A model generated the notes under the pieces. The model was given only the letters and a program-made list of their open reading frames with translations. It was not told the DNA's origin and did not search any database. The position numbers were made by a program, and so were the translations under genes. A stretch of 24,150 nucleotides of DNA. Origin: CAZRIT01 sp964600225. GTDB taxonomy: Bacteria; Bacillota; Clostridia; Christensenellales; CAG-138. Of the stretch, positions 7,143 through 15,042 are shown one piece after another. Location: assembly GCA_964600225.1 (NCBI GenBank), contig CAZRIT010000024.1:1-24150 (forward strand), read 5' to 3'. How positions within the stretch are numbered: position 1 is the stretch's first letter; every line of letters starts with the position of its first letter.

Positions 7143-8413
7143 TGGAAAAGCTGCTGCCCTATCTTGGGATATTGGTGCTGATACTGCTGTCCGCGTTCTT
7201 TTCGGGCAGCGAGATTGCCTACGCCTCGGCCAACCGCATGCGGCTGCACAGCGCGGCCGAAAGCGGCAAGCGCTCCGCCAAACTGGCGTTTTACATCTAT
7301 AAAGCGTACGACAGGGCGCTGGTGACCATATTGATCGGCAACAACCTGGTCAACATTGCCGCGTCCTCCGTTGCCACGGTTCTTGCCGTATCGCTATTGG
7401 GCGACGGCGGCGCGGGCGTGGCGACGGTTGTGATGACGATACTGATACTGACCTTTGGCGAGGTCATCCCGAAAATATTGGCCGTACAGACGGCGGATCG
7501 GTTTGCGCGCATGGTGGCGCTGCCGCTGTATGTGCTGATGGTGCTGCTGTCTCCCGTGGTATGGATGGTGAGCAGGTTTTTGAACCTGTTTGACCGAATC
7601 TGGAAGGATCGGCTGCCCGAGGGGCCGTCGGTGACGCAGGACGATCTGGAGACGATACTCGATACCGTCGAGGACGAGGGCGTGATTGACGAGGACCGTG
7701 CGGACCTGCTGCAAAGCGCGCTGGATTTTGACGAGGTGCTGGCCTACGAGGTGCTCACGCCGCGCGTGGACCTGGTGGCCATCGATATCGACGACGACCA
7801 AAGCCGCATCATGCAGACCGTGCTCAGCTCGCCCTACTCGCGCATCCCCGTGTATCGCGGCAGCATCGACGAGATCGTGGGCATTTTGCACCTCAACCAT
7901 GCGTTCAAGGAACTGGTGGACGATCACAGCATCGACGTGTGCGACCTGATGCTGCCGCCCGTGTTCGTGCACAAAACCATGGCCCTGCCCGATGTGCTCA
8001 AAACCATGAAAAGCAAAAAGAGCCATCTGGTGATCGTGACGGATGAATACGGCGGCACCATGGGCGTGCTGTCGATGGAGGATGTGCTCGAACAACTGGT
8101 GGGCGATATCTGGGACGAATCGGACGTGGTTGAGGACGAGTGGGTCGAGCTTGGCGAAAACCGCTACGATGTGGACGCGGATATGCGTATCGAGGATTTT
8201 TTTGAGGAGCTGGATATCGATGACCGCGATTTTGACGACGACAACACAACGCTTGGCGGCTGGGCCATCGAGCAGCTTGGGCGGTATCCGCGCGTGGGCG
8301 ACCGCTTCCATTACAAAAACCTGACCATCACGGTCGTCAAAAAGCACAAGCTGCGCGTTATGCGGCTGATTGTCGAGGTGGAGCCTCCCGCAGCCGACGA
8401 GGACGACGACTGA
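7139..8413 (+). CDS. CNNM/CBS/CorC-type transporter (hemolysin C family)
   Basis: This 424-residue paralogue of the preceding gene has the full family layout. The CNNM membrane domain (about 1-170) contains FFSGSEIAYASANRMRLHSA and ILIGNNLVNIAASSVATVLA. The CBS pair (about 190-320) includes YEVLTPRVDLVAID, SRIPVYRGSIDEIVGILH and VTDEYGGTMGVLSMEDVLEQ. The C-terminal CorC_HlyC domain contains TLGGWAIEQLGRYPRVGD and ends in an acidic tail. Such proteins are membrane cation transporters regulated by nucleotide or Mg binding to the CBS module. GGGAGG ends nine bases before ATG 7139, which overlaps the upstream stop (ATGA), so the pair is translationally coupled and may form a heterodimer. Confidence 0.94.
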   Translation: MMEKLLPYLGILVLILLSAFFSGSEIAYASANRMRLHSAAESGKRSAKLAFYIYKAYDRALVTILIGNNLVNIAASSVATVLAVSLLGDGGAGVATVVMTILILTFGEVIPKILAVQTADRFARMVALPLYVLMVLLSPVVWMVSRFLNLFDRIWKDRLPEGPSVTQDDLETILDTVEDEGVIDEDRADLLQSALDFDEVLAYEVLTPRVDLVAIDIDDDQSRIMQTVLSSPYSRIPVYRGSIDEIVGILHLNHAFKELVDDHSIDVCDLMLPPVFVHKTMALPDVLKTMKSKKSHLVIVTDEYGGTMGVLSMEDVLEQLVGDIWDESDVVEDEWVELGENRYDVDADMRIEDFFEELDIDDRDFDDDNTTLGGWAIEQLGRYPRVGDRFHYKNLTITVVKKHKLRVMRLIVEVEPPAADEDDD

Positions 8414-8577
8414 CCCGCAAAAACTGACCCGCAAAACAGGAGGCATATCCCGATAGCATAATCGGCATACGACAAGGCCGCCTGCCGATGGGAACGCGAG
8501 CATTTGAGGGCGAAAGCACCGGTTGCATTTCGCCCTCTAAATACCCGTAAAATATATTGACGGGCTTCTTTCATGCT
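8414..8577. other. Convergent intergenic region with several inverted repeats
   Basis: No gene is supported. CCGAT/ATCGG (8452-8465) and ATCGGCA/TGCCGAT (8461-8489) are overlapping, mutually exclusive stems. A longer GAGGGCGAAA/TTTCGCCCTC stem follows and is listed separately. Confidence 0.5.
8506..8537. terminator. Possible bidirectional terminator hairpin between converging genes
   Basis: GAGGGCGAAA (8506-8515) and TTTCGCCCTC (8528-8537) form a perfect 10-bp stem with a 12-base loop. It sits between the plus-strand CNNM gene and the minus-strand DUF3781 gene. Neither side has a proper T-run, so intrinsic termination is plausible from position only. Confidence 0.4.
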
Positions 8578-8895
8578 TCATCTATCTTGCGTTAGAGTCT
8601 TATCAGCGTTCCTCGGTATCATTTTCGCTTCCTTATCAAATGGTATAGCTCGCCGCTTCTCCTTGTGTGCCGTAATAATCGTATAGCTATACGCATTCAC
8701 GGTTATCAGACAATTCTCTGCACTTGCGTACCAATTTTTACCGTTTCTTGTGATGTTGGCATCGGAGGACTTGATTTTATCCTTGCACCATTCCACGACA
8801 TCATCTGTATCCAGGGACAGATTTCTCTTTATCCGCTCAACGCCCATTTCGGTTGTATGGATCTTATCTAAATTGTTTAGCAATGCATTGCTCAA
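8578..8895 (-). CDS. DUF3781 family protein
   Basis: This 105-residue soluble protein matches my memory of DUF3781: LLNNLDKIHTTEMGVERIKR, then LDTDDVVEWCKDKI, ANITRNGKNWYASAEN, and ITVNAYSYTIITAHK in order. The function of the family is unknown; members are common as small accessory genes in Clostridia. The start is taken as TTG 8895 because AAAGGAGG lies 11 bases upstream and no in-frame ATG precedes the conserved LLNNLDKIHTTE region. The gene is visibly more AT-rich than its neighbours, is alone on its strand, and is flanked by unrelated operons, which together suggest acquisition by transfer. No partner gene is adjacent. Confidence 0.85.
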   Translation of the reverse strand: MSNALLNNLDKIHTTEMGVERIKRNLSLDTDDVVEWCKDKIKSSDANITRNGKNWYASAENCLITVNAYSYTIITAHKEKRRAIPFDKEAKMIPRNADKTLTQDR

Positions 8896-9026
8896 TTTTC
8901 AAACAGCCTCCTTTTTGTCGATTGGATTTGGTATATATTCTACCACGGGCCGATGCACATTTCTACCTGAACAAACAGGCATATTTCCCCGCGCCGCCGC
9001 ATTGGATGAAGGCGGGGAGGCGGTGG

Positions 9027-10079
9027 ATGGGCATCCCGCTACGTTCGTTTCTATCGGAACTGACGCACAATCCCATGCTGTTGACGACGGTGCTGCTGAC
9101 GCTTGCCGTCATACTGGTCAACGGCTGGACGGACGCGCCCAACGCCATTGCCACCTGCGTATCCACGCGCGCGCTCTCGCCGCGGGCTGCCATCGGCATG
9201 GCGGCCGTGTGCAATCTGCTGGGCGTTGTGGTGATGACGCTGTGGAACGCCTCCGTGGCGGAAAGCATCTCGCAGATGGTGGATTTTGGCGATAATGTAC
9301 GGGAGGCGAGCGTTGCGCTGTGCGCGGCGATGACGGCGGTGGTGGTGTGGGCGGTGGCTGCGTGGCGGTTCGGGATTCCCACCAGCGAAAGCCACGCCCT
9401 GATTGCGGGGCTGACGGGCGCCGCAGTGGCCATGCACAACGGATTGGATGGCGTCAGCGCCGCCGAGTGGCGCAAGGTGCTGCTTGGGCTGGCGGTCAGC
9501 CTGCTGATAGGCTTTGCGGCAGGCTGCGCCGTTGCCAAGCTGACGGTGCGTATTTCTGCCAAGCGCGACCGACGGCGTGCCGAGCGGGCGTTCGGCCGCC
9601 TGCAAATCGGCGGCGGCGCGGCCATGGCGTTCATGCACGGTGCGCAGGACGGGCAAAAGTTCCTGGGCGTGTTCCTGCTGGGCGCGGCGCTTACAAACGG
9701 CGGCGGCGACATATCGGCCGAGAGCGTGCCCGTCTGGCTGATGCTGACGTGCGCGCTGGTGATGTCGCTCGGCACATCGATCGGGGGCTTGCGCATCATC
9801 AAAACCGTGGGCATGCGCATGGGTAAGCTGCGGCGCTATCAGGGGTTTTCGGCCGATCTGGCGGCGGCGCTGTGCCTGCTGGCCGCGTCGCTTACGGGCA
9901 TTCCCGTCAGCACCACGCACACCAAGACCACCGCCATGATGGGCGCGGGCGCGGCAAAGCGCCTTGGCGACGTGCGCTGGGGTGTTGTGGGCGAGATGCT
10001 GCTGGCGTGGGTGTTGACGTTTCCCTGCTGCGGAGCGGTGGCGTATCTGTTGGTCAAGGCGTTTTTGATGATCGAGTAA
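9027..10079 (+). CDS. pit: PiT-family inorganic phosphate transporter
   Basis: This 350-residue membrane protein of the PiT family probably couples phosphate uptake to a cation gradient. The two inverted family repeats are visible: NGWTDAPNAIATCVSTRALS near residue 30 and MAFMHGAQDGQKFLG near 205. GIPTSESHALIAGLTGAA and TGIPVSTTHTKTTAMMGAGA are the matching second motifs. The first signature departs from the textbook GANDxxNA form (G-W-T-D-A-P-N-A). I chose ATG 9027 because GGGGAGG ends six bases upstream; the ATG at 9006 has no such site and the longer frame reaches back into the DUF3781 gene. The DUF47 gene follows 11 bases later, the classical pairing. Confidence 0.93.
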   Translation: MGIPLRSFLSELTHNPMLLTTVLLTLAVILVNGWTDAPNAIATCVSTRALSPRAAIGMAAVCNLLGVVVMTLWNASVAESISQMVDFGDNVREASVALCAAMTAVVVWAVAAWRFGIPTSESHALIAGLTGAAVAMHNGLDGVSAAEWRKVLLGLAVSLLIGFAAGCAVAKLTVRISAKRDRRRAERAFGRLQIGGGAAMAFMHGAQDGQKFLGVFLLGAALTNGGGDISAESVPVWLMLTCALVMSLGTSIGGLRIIKTVGMRMGKLRRYQGFSADLAAALCLLAASLTGIPVSTTHTKTTAMMGAGAAKRLGDVRWGVVGEMLLAWVLTFPCCGAVAYLLVKAFLMIE

Positions 10080-10090
10080 AGGACGGGAGC

Positions 10091-10711
10091 ATGCGCGTAA
10101 AAAACGAAGATTTTTTCCTGCCGCTGGTACGAGGCATGGATTACGCCTGCGAGGCGGCAAAGCTGCTGGACACAGCCATGGCGGACAGTCGGCTCGGCGC
10201 GGCACAGGCGCGCATGAGCGAGCTGAGCCGCCTGCTTTCGGTTGCCGAAAGCGAGCGGCAGCGGCAATACAAGCGCCTGACGGAGGCATTCATCACGCCC
10301 ATCGAGCGGGATGATCTGTGGCGGCTGGCCCGCCGTATCGGCGATGTGAGCACAAATATCGGCGAGGCGATGGCGTGGATGCGCATTGTGGAGCAGCCTT
10401 CGTTTCCGATGCCCGTGCGCACGCTGGCAGGCAGCATATTGCCAAGCTGTATGCCCGCGCGGCGCGCTGTGGGGGAACTGCACAGGCTGCACAGCTCCGA
10501 TGCGGTGCAAATATCCGCAGCGCAGCTTGTTGCGCTCTGTGCGCGGGGCAGGGAAGCGTACATTGCCGCCATGCGGCATGTAAAAAACCAGCCGCCCGAC
10601 GGAGCGGGACGGCTGTACAATATGCGCGTGTGCGATTCTTTGTTCGAGGTCGTCCGCTCCGTTCGCCGCGTCGGCACGGAACTGGAGACGGTGGTGCTCA
10701 AAAACATTTGA
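10091..10711 (+). CDS. DUF47/PhoU-like phosphate transport accessory protein
   Basis: This 206-residue, probably all-helical protein belongs to the DUF47 (PhoU-related) family that accompanies PiT transporters. It is thought to regulate transport or bind metal and phosphate on the cytoplasmic side. The N-terminal FFLPLVRGMDYACEAAKLLD and the central pattern AFITPIERDDLWRLARRIGD are characteristic. The latter contains the E-R-D-D..L...I..V motif of the family, followed by STNIGEAMAWMRIV. ATG 10091 has AAAGGA seven bases upstream, overlapping the stop of pit, so the two genes are co-transcribed. It converges on murF, and a short palindrome (TTTTGTGC/GCACAAAA, 10720-10735) lies between them. Confidence 0.9.
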   Translation: MRVKNEDFFLPLVRGMDYACEAAKLLDTAMADSRLGAAQARMSELSRLLSVAESERQRQYKRLTEAFITPIERDDLWRLARRIGDVSTNIGEAMAWMRIVEQPSFPMPVRTLAGSILPSCMPARRAVGELHRLHSSDAVQISAAQLVALCARGREAYIAAMRHVKNQPPDGAGRLYNMRVCDSLFEVVRSVRRVGTELETVVLKNI

Positions 10712-10719
10712 GCGGTCTG

Positions 10720-10735
10720 TTTTGTGCGCACAAAA
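10720..10735. repeat. Perfect 16-base palindrome between converging genes
   Basis: TTTTGTGCGCACAAAA is an uninterrupted palindrome between the DUF47 stop and the murF stop. It could be a weak bidirectional terminator or a protein site; there is no T-run beyond the palindrome itself. Confidence 0.4.
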
Positions 10736-10744
10736 TGCATGCCG

Positions 10745-12091
10745 TCAGCGGCGGACAAGCATCTCCACGGTCTTTTCCAGATGCATCCCGCGCGAGGCCT
10801 TGACCAGAATCGTATCGTGATCGCGCACCAGCAGCGGCAGGATATCCAAAAGCGTCTCCTGCGTTTCAAAATAGCGTGCGCGGCTGGGCGCCAGCGCGTG
10901 CGCGCCCATGAAGGTCTGCTCCGAGTTGGGGCCGACGCACACGATCAAATCGATGCCGTGGATGGCGGCGTACATGCCCGCAACCTCGTGGAACTCGTCC
11001 GATTGCGCGCCCAGTTCCAGCATGTCGCCCAGCACGCATACGCGGCGGCCCTGCACCTTTTCCAGCACGTCGATGGCAGCCATGACGGAGTTGGGGTTGG
11101 CGTTGTAGCTATCGTCCAGAACGGTCAACGTATCGGTGCGGCGGATGTTCATGCGCCCCGCGGGCGCGGCAAACGCTTCCACGCCCTCTGCCAGTTCCTT
11201 CAGGTGCATCCCAAGCTTAAGCCCCACGGCCATGGCCGCCAGCGCGTTGGAAACGGAGTGCCGACCCGGCGAGGGCACGTTGACGTGCACGGATTCGTCA
11301 TGCCAAATTGCATCAAACGTCATGCCGTCCAGCCCGCGGTCGATCACGTTGGTTGCGCGCAATTCGCACCCTTCGCCAAAGCCGAAGCGCATGGCGTCGG
11401 GGATGCGCACGAGCATGTCGTCGTCGCCGTTGACGATGACGCTGCCGCCCGATTGCATGCCCGCAAGCATCTCGCACTTGCCTTGGAGAATGCCCTCGCG
11501 GGAGCCGAAAAACTCGATGTGCGCCACGCCAATGTTGGTGAACACGCACAAAAGCGGCTTGACAATCTTGGTCAATGCGGCAATCTCGCCAAAGTGGTTG
11601 GTGCCCATCTCCACCACGGCAACCTCGTGCGCCTCGTCCAGCCGCAGCAGCGTCAGCGGCACGCCCGTCTGGTTATTGAACGACCCGACGTTTTTGAGCA
11701 CGCTGAATTTGGAGGACAGCACGCTTGCAATCATCTCCTTGGTGGAGGTCTTGCCGACGCTGCCCGTAATGCCCACAACGGGGATATCAAACTTATCCCG
11801 ATAGTGCCCCGCAACCTGCTGCAGCGCAAGCAGCGTATCGGAAACGAGGATGTACGGCCGATTGTCCAGCGCGCGCGCGCTCAATACGCACAGCGCGCCG
11901 TTGTCGATGGCCGCGTCGATAAAATCGTGCCCGTCGAACCGCTCGCCCTTGATGGGGATGTACAGCGCGCCCGCGGTCGCCAATCTGCTGTCGATAACGA
12001 TATCGGCCACGGTTGCCTCAAACAGTGCGGCGTCGCCATGGAAGCTGCCGCCGACAGCATCGGTGATTTCCCTGAGCGTCATCGGTATCAT
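10745..12091 (-). CDS. murF: UDP-N-acetylmuramoyl-tripeptide--D-alanyl-D-alanine ligase MurF
   Basis: This 448-residue Mur ligase adds D-Ala-D-Ala to UDP-MurNAc-tripeptide using ATP, the last cytoplasmic step in building the peptidoglycan pentapeptide. The N-terminal substrate domain contains DIVIDSRLATAGALYIPIKG. The central ATPase domain has the P-loop VVGITGSVGKTSTKEM (K114). Further Mur motifs are SFNNQTGVPLTLL, EMGTNHFGEIAALT and NIGVAHIEFFGSREGI. The C-terminal domain includes DDSYNANPNSVMAAIDVL and GDMLELG. Length is normal. ATG 12091 overlaps the ddl stop by four bases and has GGAGAAG eight bases upstream; a second ATG at 12082 is possible. Pairing with ddl, which makes its substrate dipeptide, fits the role. 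Confidence 0.97.
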   Translation of the reverse strand: MIPMTLREITDAVGGSFHGDAALFEATVADIVIDSRLATAGALYIPIKGERFDGHDFIDAAIDNGALCVLSARALDNRPYILVSDTLLALQQVAGHYRDKFDIPVVGITGSVGKTSTKEMIASVLSSKFSVLKNVGSFNNQTGVPLTLLRLDEAHEVAVVEMGTNHFGEIAALTKIVKPLLCVFTNIGVAHIEFFGSREGILQGKCEMLAGMQSGGSVIVNGDDDMLVRIPDAMRFGFGEGCELRATNVIDRGLDGMTFDAIWHDESVHVNVPSPGRHSVSNALAAMAVGLKLGMHLKELAEGVEAFAAPAGRMNIRRTDTLTVLDDSYNANPNSVMAAIDVLEKVQGRRVCVLGDMLELGAQSDEFHEVAGMYAAIHGIDLIVCVGPNSEQTFMGAHALAPSRARYFETQETLLDILPLLVRDHDTILVKASRGMHLEKTVEMLVRR

Positions 12092-13128
12092 CGGTTATAC
12101 TTCTCCATGGAAAGCGTTACCACGCGGTTGCACAGCGTCGGGTAATCGATGCCCGCGGCGTTGGCCTCCTGCGGCAAAAGGCTGGTGGGCGTCATGCCCG
12201 GCAGCGTGTTGGCCTCCAGGCAGTATGCCTTGCCGTCCGCCGTCAGCAGGAAATCGATGCGCGCATAGACGCCAAGCTGCAGCGCGCGGAACGCCTTGAC
12301 GGCCTCGGATTGAATGTAGGCGGTGGTTGCCGCGTCAAAGCGCGCGGGCGTGATCTCCTCCGTCCAGCCGGGCTGGTATTTGTGCTGATAATCGTAGAAA
12401 TTGTATTTTGGAATGATCTCGATCAGCGGCAACGGCTCGCCGTTCAAAATGCCCGCCGAGAGCTCGGCGCCCTGTATGTATTCCTCCACAAGGATGGCGT
12501 CCTCGTAGCGGAAGGCGTCGGTTACGGCGTCGGTCAGCTCCTGCCTGTTGTGCGCAATGGAGATGCCCAGGCTCGACCCGCCGCAGCAGGGCTTGACGAC
12601 GCACGGCAGCGGCATGCTGTCGAAAGCGAGCGCGTCGCCCTTGCGAAACAGCTTGCCCCGCGGCGTGAGGATGCCCGCATGGTTGAGCAGCTGCTTGCTG
12701 ATATACTTATCCATGGCCAGCGCGCAGCCAAAGGCGGGGCTGCCCGTATAGCGCACGCCCAGCACGTCAAAGAACGATTGCAAAGCGCCATTTTCGCCGA
12801 TATCGCCATGCAACGCAAGGTAGGTGATGTCCGCCGCGCGGCACAGCTCCATCACGCCGTTTCCGATGCAGTCGGAAAGGCCGTCAACGCGCATGCGCCG
12901 CACAGCCTCGATATCGGGCGCTTCCTTGGGCACGCTGCGCTTTTCGATTGTACCGCTGACGGCAAACGCCTGCTCGATGGGGGTGGGCAGCGCCGATACG
13001 CCAAGGAACAAATCCACGAGAATGGCGTTGTGGCCGACGCTTCGCAATGCATTGGCGGCCATGACGCCCGAGCTTAAGGACACATCGCGCTCGGGCGACA
13101 GCCCGCCTGCGAGAACAACAATATTCAT
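12088..13128 (-). CDS. ddl: D-alanine--D-alanine ligase
   Basis: This 346-residue ATP-grasp enzyme joins two D-alanines to supply MurF. Visible motifs include the N-terminal LAGGLSPERDVSLSSG and ALHGDIGENGALQSFFDVLG, followed by YTGSPAFGCALAMDKYISKQ. The ATP-binding PCVVKPCCGGSSLGISI and the metal-binding C-terminal ARIDFLLTADGKAYCLEANT-LPGMTPTSL follow. The omega-loop reads NFYDYQHKY, as in D-Ala-D-Ala rather than D-Ala-D-Lac (Van-type) ligases, so vancomycin-type resistance is not suggested. The ATG at 13128 begins MNIVVLAGG and has GGGAG six bases upstream; longer in-frame extensions lack homology. It is the first gene of the ddl-murF operon, divergent from the M3 peptidase. Confidence 0.97.
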   Translation of the reverse strand: MNIVVLAGGLSPERDVSLSSGVMAANALRSVGHNAILVDLFLGVSALPTPIEQAFAVSGTIEKRSVPKEAPDIEAVRRMRVDGLSDCIGNGVMELCRAADITYLALHGDIGENGALQSFFDVLGVRYTGSPAFGCALAMDKYISKQLLNHAGILTPRGKLFRKGDALAFDSMPLPCVVKPCCGGSSLGISIAHNRQELTDAVTDAFRYEDAILVEEYIQGAELSAGILNGEPLPLIEIIPKYNFYDYQHKYQPGWTEEITPARFDAATTAYIQSEAVKAFRALQLGVYARIDFLLTADGKAYCLEANTLPGMTPTSLLPQEANAAGIDYPTLCNRVVTLSMEKYNR

Positions 13129-13216
13129 GAAAAACTCCCACGAAAAGAAATTGGGCGCTTGGGCAAGGAACACATATCCTCCGCGCGGATTTTGGTTCCG
13201 TGCCCGACCCTATCCC

Positions 13217-13244
13217 TAGATATATATCACGAAACGCTGTCCAA
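13217..13244 (-). promoter_or_regulatory. Weak candidate promoter of ddl-murF
   Basis: On the minus strand TTGGAC (13244-13239) lies 16 bases before TATCTA (13222-13217). The leader of roughly 80 bases contains an imperfect stem (GGAAC...GTTCC with an inner ATCC/GGAT, 13168-13200). Matches are moderate and other placements in this AT-rich patch are possible. Confidence 0.35.
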
Positions 13245-13291
13245 TACAAATCTTTTTTCCATTTTCAATATATTTTTGCGGTATGCTGTAG

Positions 13292-13297
13292 TATACT
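13292..13297 (+). promoter_or_regulatory. Possible -10 box of a leaderless M3 peptidase transcript
   Basis: TATACT lies only five bases before ATG 13303, so transcription would begin at or beside the start codon. The -35 region (about 13269-13274) is AT-rich but does not match TTGACA, so support is partial. Confidence 0.35.
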
Positions 13298-13302
13298 TTA
13301 CC

Positions 13303-15024
13303 ATGAGATGGGATAAACGTTTTGCCGCGCTGTCGGCTGTTGCAGCGATGCTGTGCGCCTTTGCCTGTGGCGCGCCCAACCCCGCGCCCGCCGCTACGCC
13401 GACGCCGTCGCCCGTGCCGCAGCATCGGGATGTGTCGCTTGCCGACATGGCCTATGAGCGCCCCGATATCGCCCGCATGGAGACCATGTTGACGCAGCTG
13501 GGCGAGGATATCGCATCGGGCGCGGACGCGCACCGCCTGCTGGCCGATTACGACGCGGTGTGCAGACTCTACCGCGATGCGGAATCGCAGATGGCGCTTG
13601 CGTACCTGTTGTACGCGTTCGACGTGACGGAGGATTTCTACCAAGCGGAGTACGCGGATCTGTCCAATGCGTTGCATGCATTGGATATCGCCATGTCCGA
13701 TGTGTCGATTGCGTTGTTTGAATCCTCCGATGAGGCGCGTGCGCTTGCAAAAACCCGCTACGGCGAGCGCTACATTGAGCTGGTGTATGAGGGCGTCAAG
13801 CTCAACAATGCATCCGTGCAGGCCCTGTTTGAACAGGAGCAGGCGCTGATACTGCAGTACGACGAGCTGATGGCGACGTTTTCCGTTACCGACGGCGGCA
13901 CGGACTGGACGTACGAGCGCATCATGGATAACGACGCGCTGACGTACCATGAGTTTCGCAGGCTGTACGATGCGTATTCCGCGGCGCTCAATCGCGCGGC
14001 GGGCGAGATTTTTCGGGAGCTTTTAACCGTCCGCACCGACATTGCCGCCAAGCTCGGCTACGGCAGCTTTGCGGCCTATCGGTACGATTGCTACGGCCGT
14101 GATTACACCGTAACAGACGCCAAGGCGCTGTGCGAGGCCGTCAAGCAACACATCGTGCCGCTGTACGGGGAGGCCATCCGCAGCGAGCGGATCGATTTTG
14201 CGCTGTACGAGGCGACGTTCGACCAGACGCGCTTCCTGCTAAAGCTGAAGGACGCGGCCGCCGATTTTTCGGATCGGCTGGGGGAAGCGTACGATTACAT
14301 GCTTAGAAACGGCCTGTACGACCTTTCGGTGAGCGAGCAGAAGCTGGAGGGCAGCTTTACCACCTACCTTGCCAACTACCGCGCGCCGTACATATTCAGC
14401 CAATGGAGCGGCAGCTATGGCGATATCGGCACCGTCATCCACGAGCTTGGCCACTTTGCCAACTACTACCACAACGACACGTCGGGCTGGAGCATGGGCG
14501 ACAGCCTCGATCTGGCGGAGGTGGACTCGCAGGCGCTGCAGCTGCTGATGACGCCGCACTATCCAGCGTTTTTCGGCGATCTGGCCGAGGCTGCCGAGCA
14601 GGAGCTGCTGCTGGACTGCCTGTATGCGTTGATCTCGGGCTGCATGGAGGATGAATTCCAGCGCCTGCTCTATGCCGATGCCGACATGAGCTTGGAGCAG
14701 ATCAACACCCTGTACAGGCGCCTGGCCGAGGAGTATGGGTTCGGCACGCCGTTTGACTATACGGGCACGGAATGGGTGCTGATACCGCATACCTTCCGCA
14801 CGCCCATGTACTATATCAGCTATGCCGTCAGCGTTGTGCCCGCGCTGGAGCTGTGGGAGCGGATGCAGACGGACGCCGAGGCCGCGCGGCAGGCGTATTT
14901 TAACATTCTGGATCGCGCGCAGTTTGCGCCGTTTCGCAGGACTTTGGCCGAAAACGGTTTGACGGATGTGTTTTCCGAGCAGACGGTCAAACGCCTTGCG
15001 GATATGCTGGAAAAGGAATTCTGA
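13303..15024 (+). CDS. M3-family metallopeptidase (oligoendopeptidase F-like), predicted lipoprotein
   Basis: This 573-residue protein carries the zinc-peptidase motif HELGH at residues 380-384 in TVIHELGHFANYYHND. The third ligand is probably E406 in LDLAEVDSQALQL, and the substrate-side motif PMYYISYAVSVVPALELW follows later. This layout is that of M3 oligopeptidases such as PepF. Unlike the usual cytoplasmic PepF, it begins with a basic-hydrophobic signal (MRWDKRFAALSAVAAMLCAF) followed by an AFAC-G site. That is a non-canonical but plausible lipobox, followed by a Pro/Ala-rich tether. The product is therefore likely an extracytoplasmic membrane-attached peptidase. ATG 13303 has no Shine-Dalgarno sequence. 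The kinase gene follows 18 bases later. Confidence 0.88.
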   Translation: MRWDKRFAALSAVAAMLCAFACGAPNPAPAATPTPSPVPQHRDVSLADMAYERPDIARMETMLTQLGEDIASGADAHRLLADYDAVCRLYRDAESQMALAYLLYAFDVTEDFYQAEYADLSNALHALDIAMSDVSIALFESSDEARALAKTRYGERYIELVYEGVKLNNASVQALFEQEQALILQYDELMATFSVTDGGTDWTYERIMDNDALTYHEFRRLYDAYSAALNRAAGEIFRELLTVRTDIAAKLGYGSFAAYRYDCYGRDYTVTDAKALCEAVKQHIVPLYGEAIRSERIDFALYEATFDQTRFLLKLKDAAADFSDRLGEAYDYMLRNGLYDLSVSEQKLEGSFTTYLANYRAPYIFSQWSGSYGDIGTVIHELGHFANYYHNDTSGWSMGDSLDLAEVDSQALQLLMTPHYPAFFGDLAEAAEQELLLDCLYALISGCMEDEFQRLLYADADMSLEQINTLYRRLAEEYGFGTPFDYTGTEWVLIPHTFRTPMYYISYAVSVVPALELWERMQTDAEAARQAYFNILDRAQFAPFRRTLAENGLTDVFSEQTVKRLADMLEKEF

Positions 15025-15042
15025 CCAAGGGGGACGGATGGG

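Noticed and set aside
10724..12145. 473-codon open frame antisense to murF
   Set aside because: It mirrors murF, is His/Arg/Gln-rich and low in recognisable motifs, and is a GC-rich shadow of a strongly supported gene.
12088..13128. Van-type D-Ala-D-Lac ligase
   Set aside because: The omega-loop NFYDYQHKY is of the D-Ala-D-Ala type and no vanH/vanX-like genes are adjacent.
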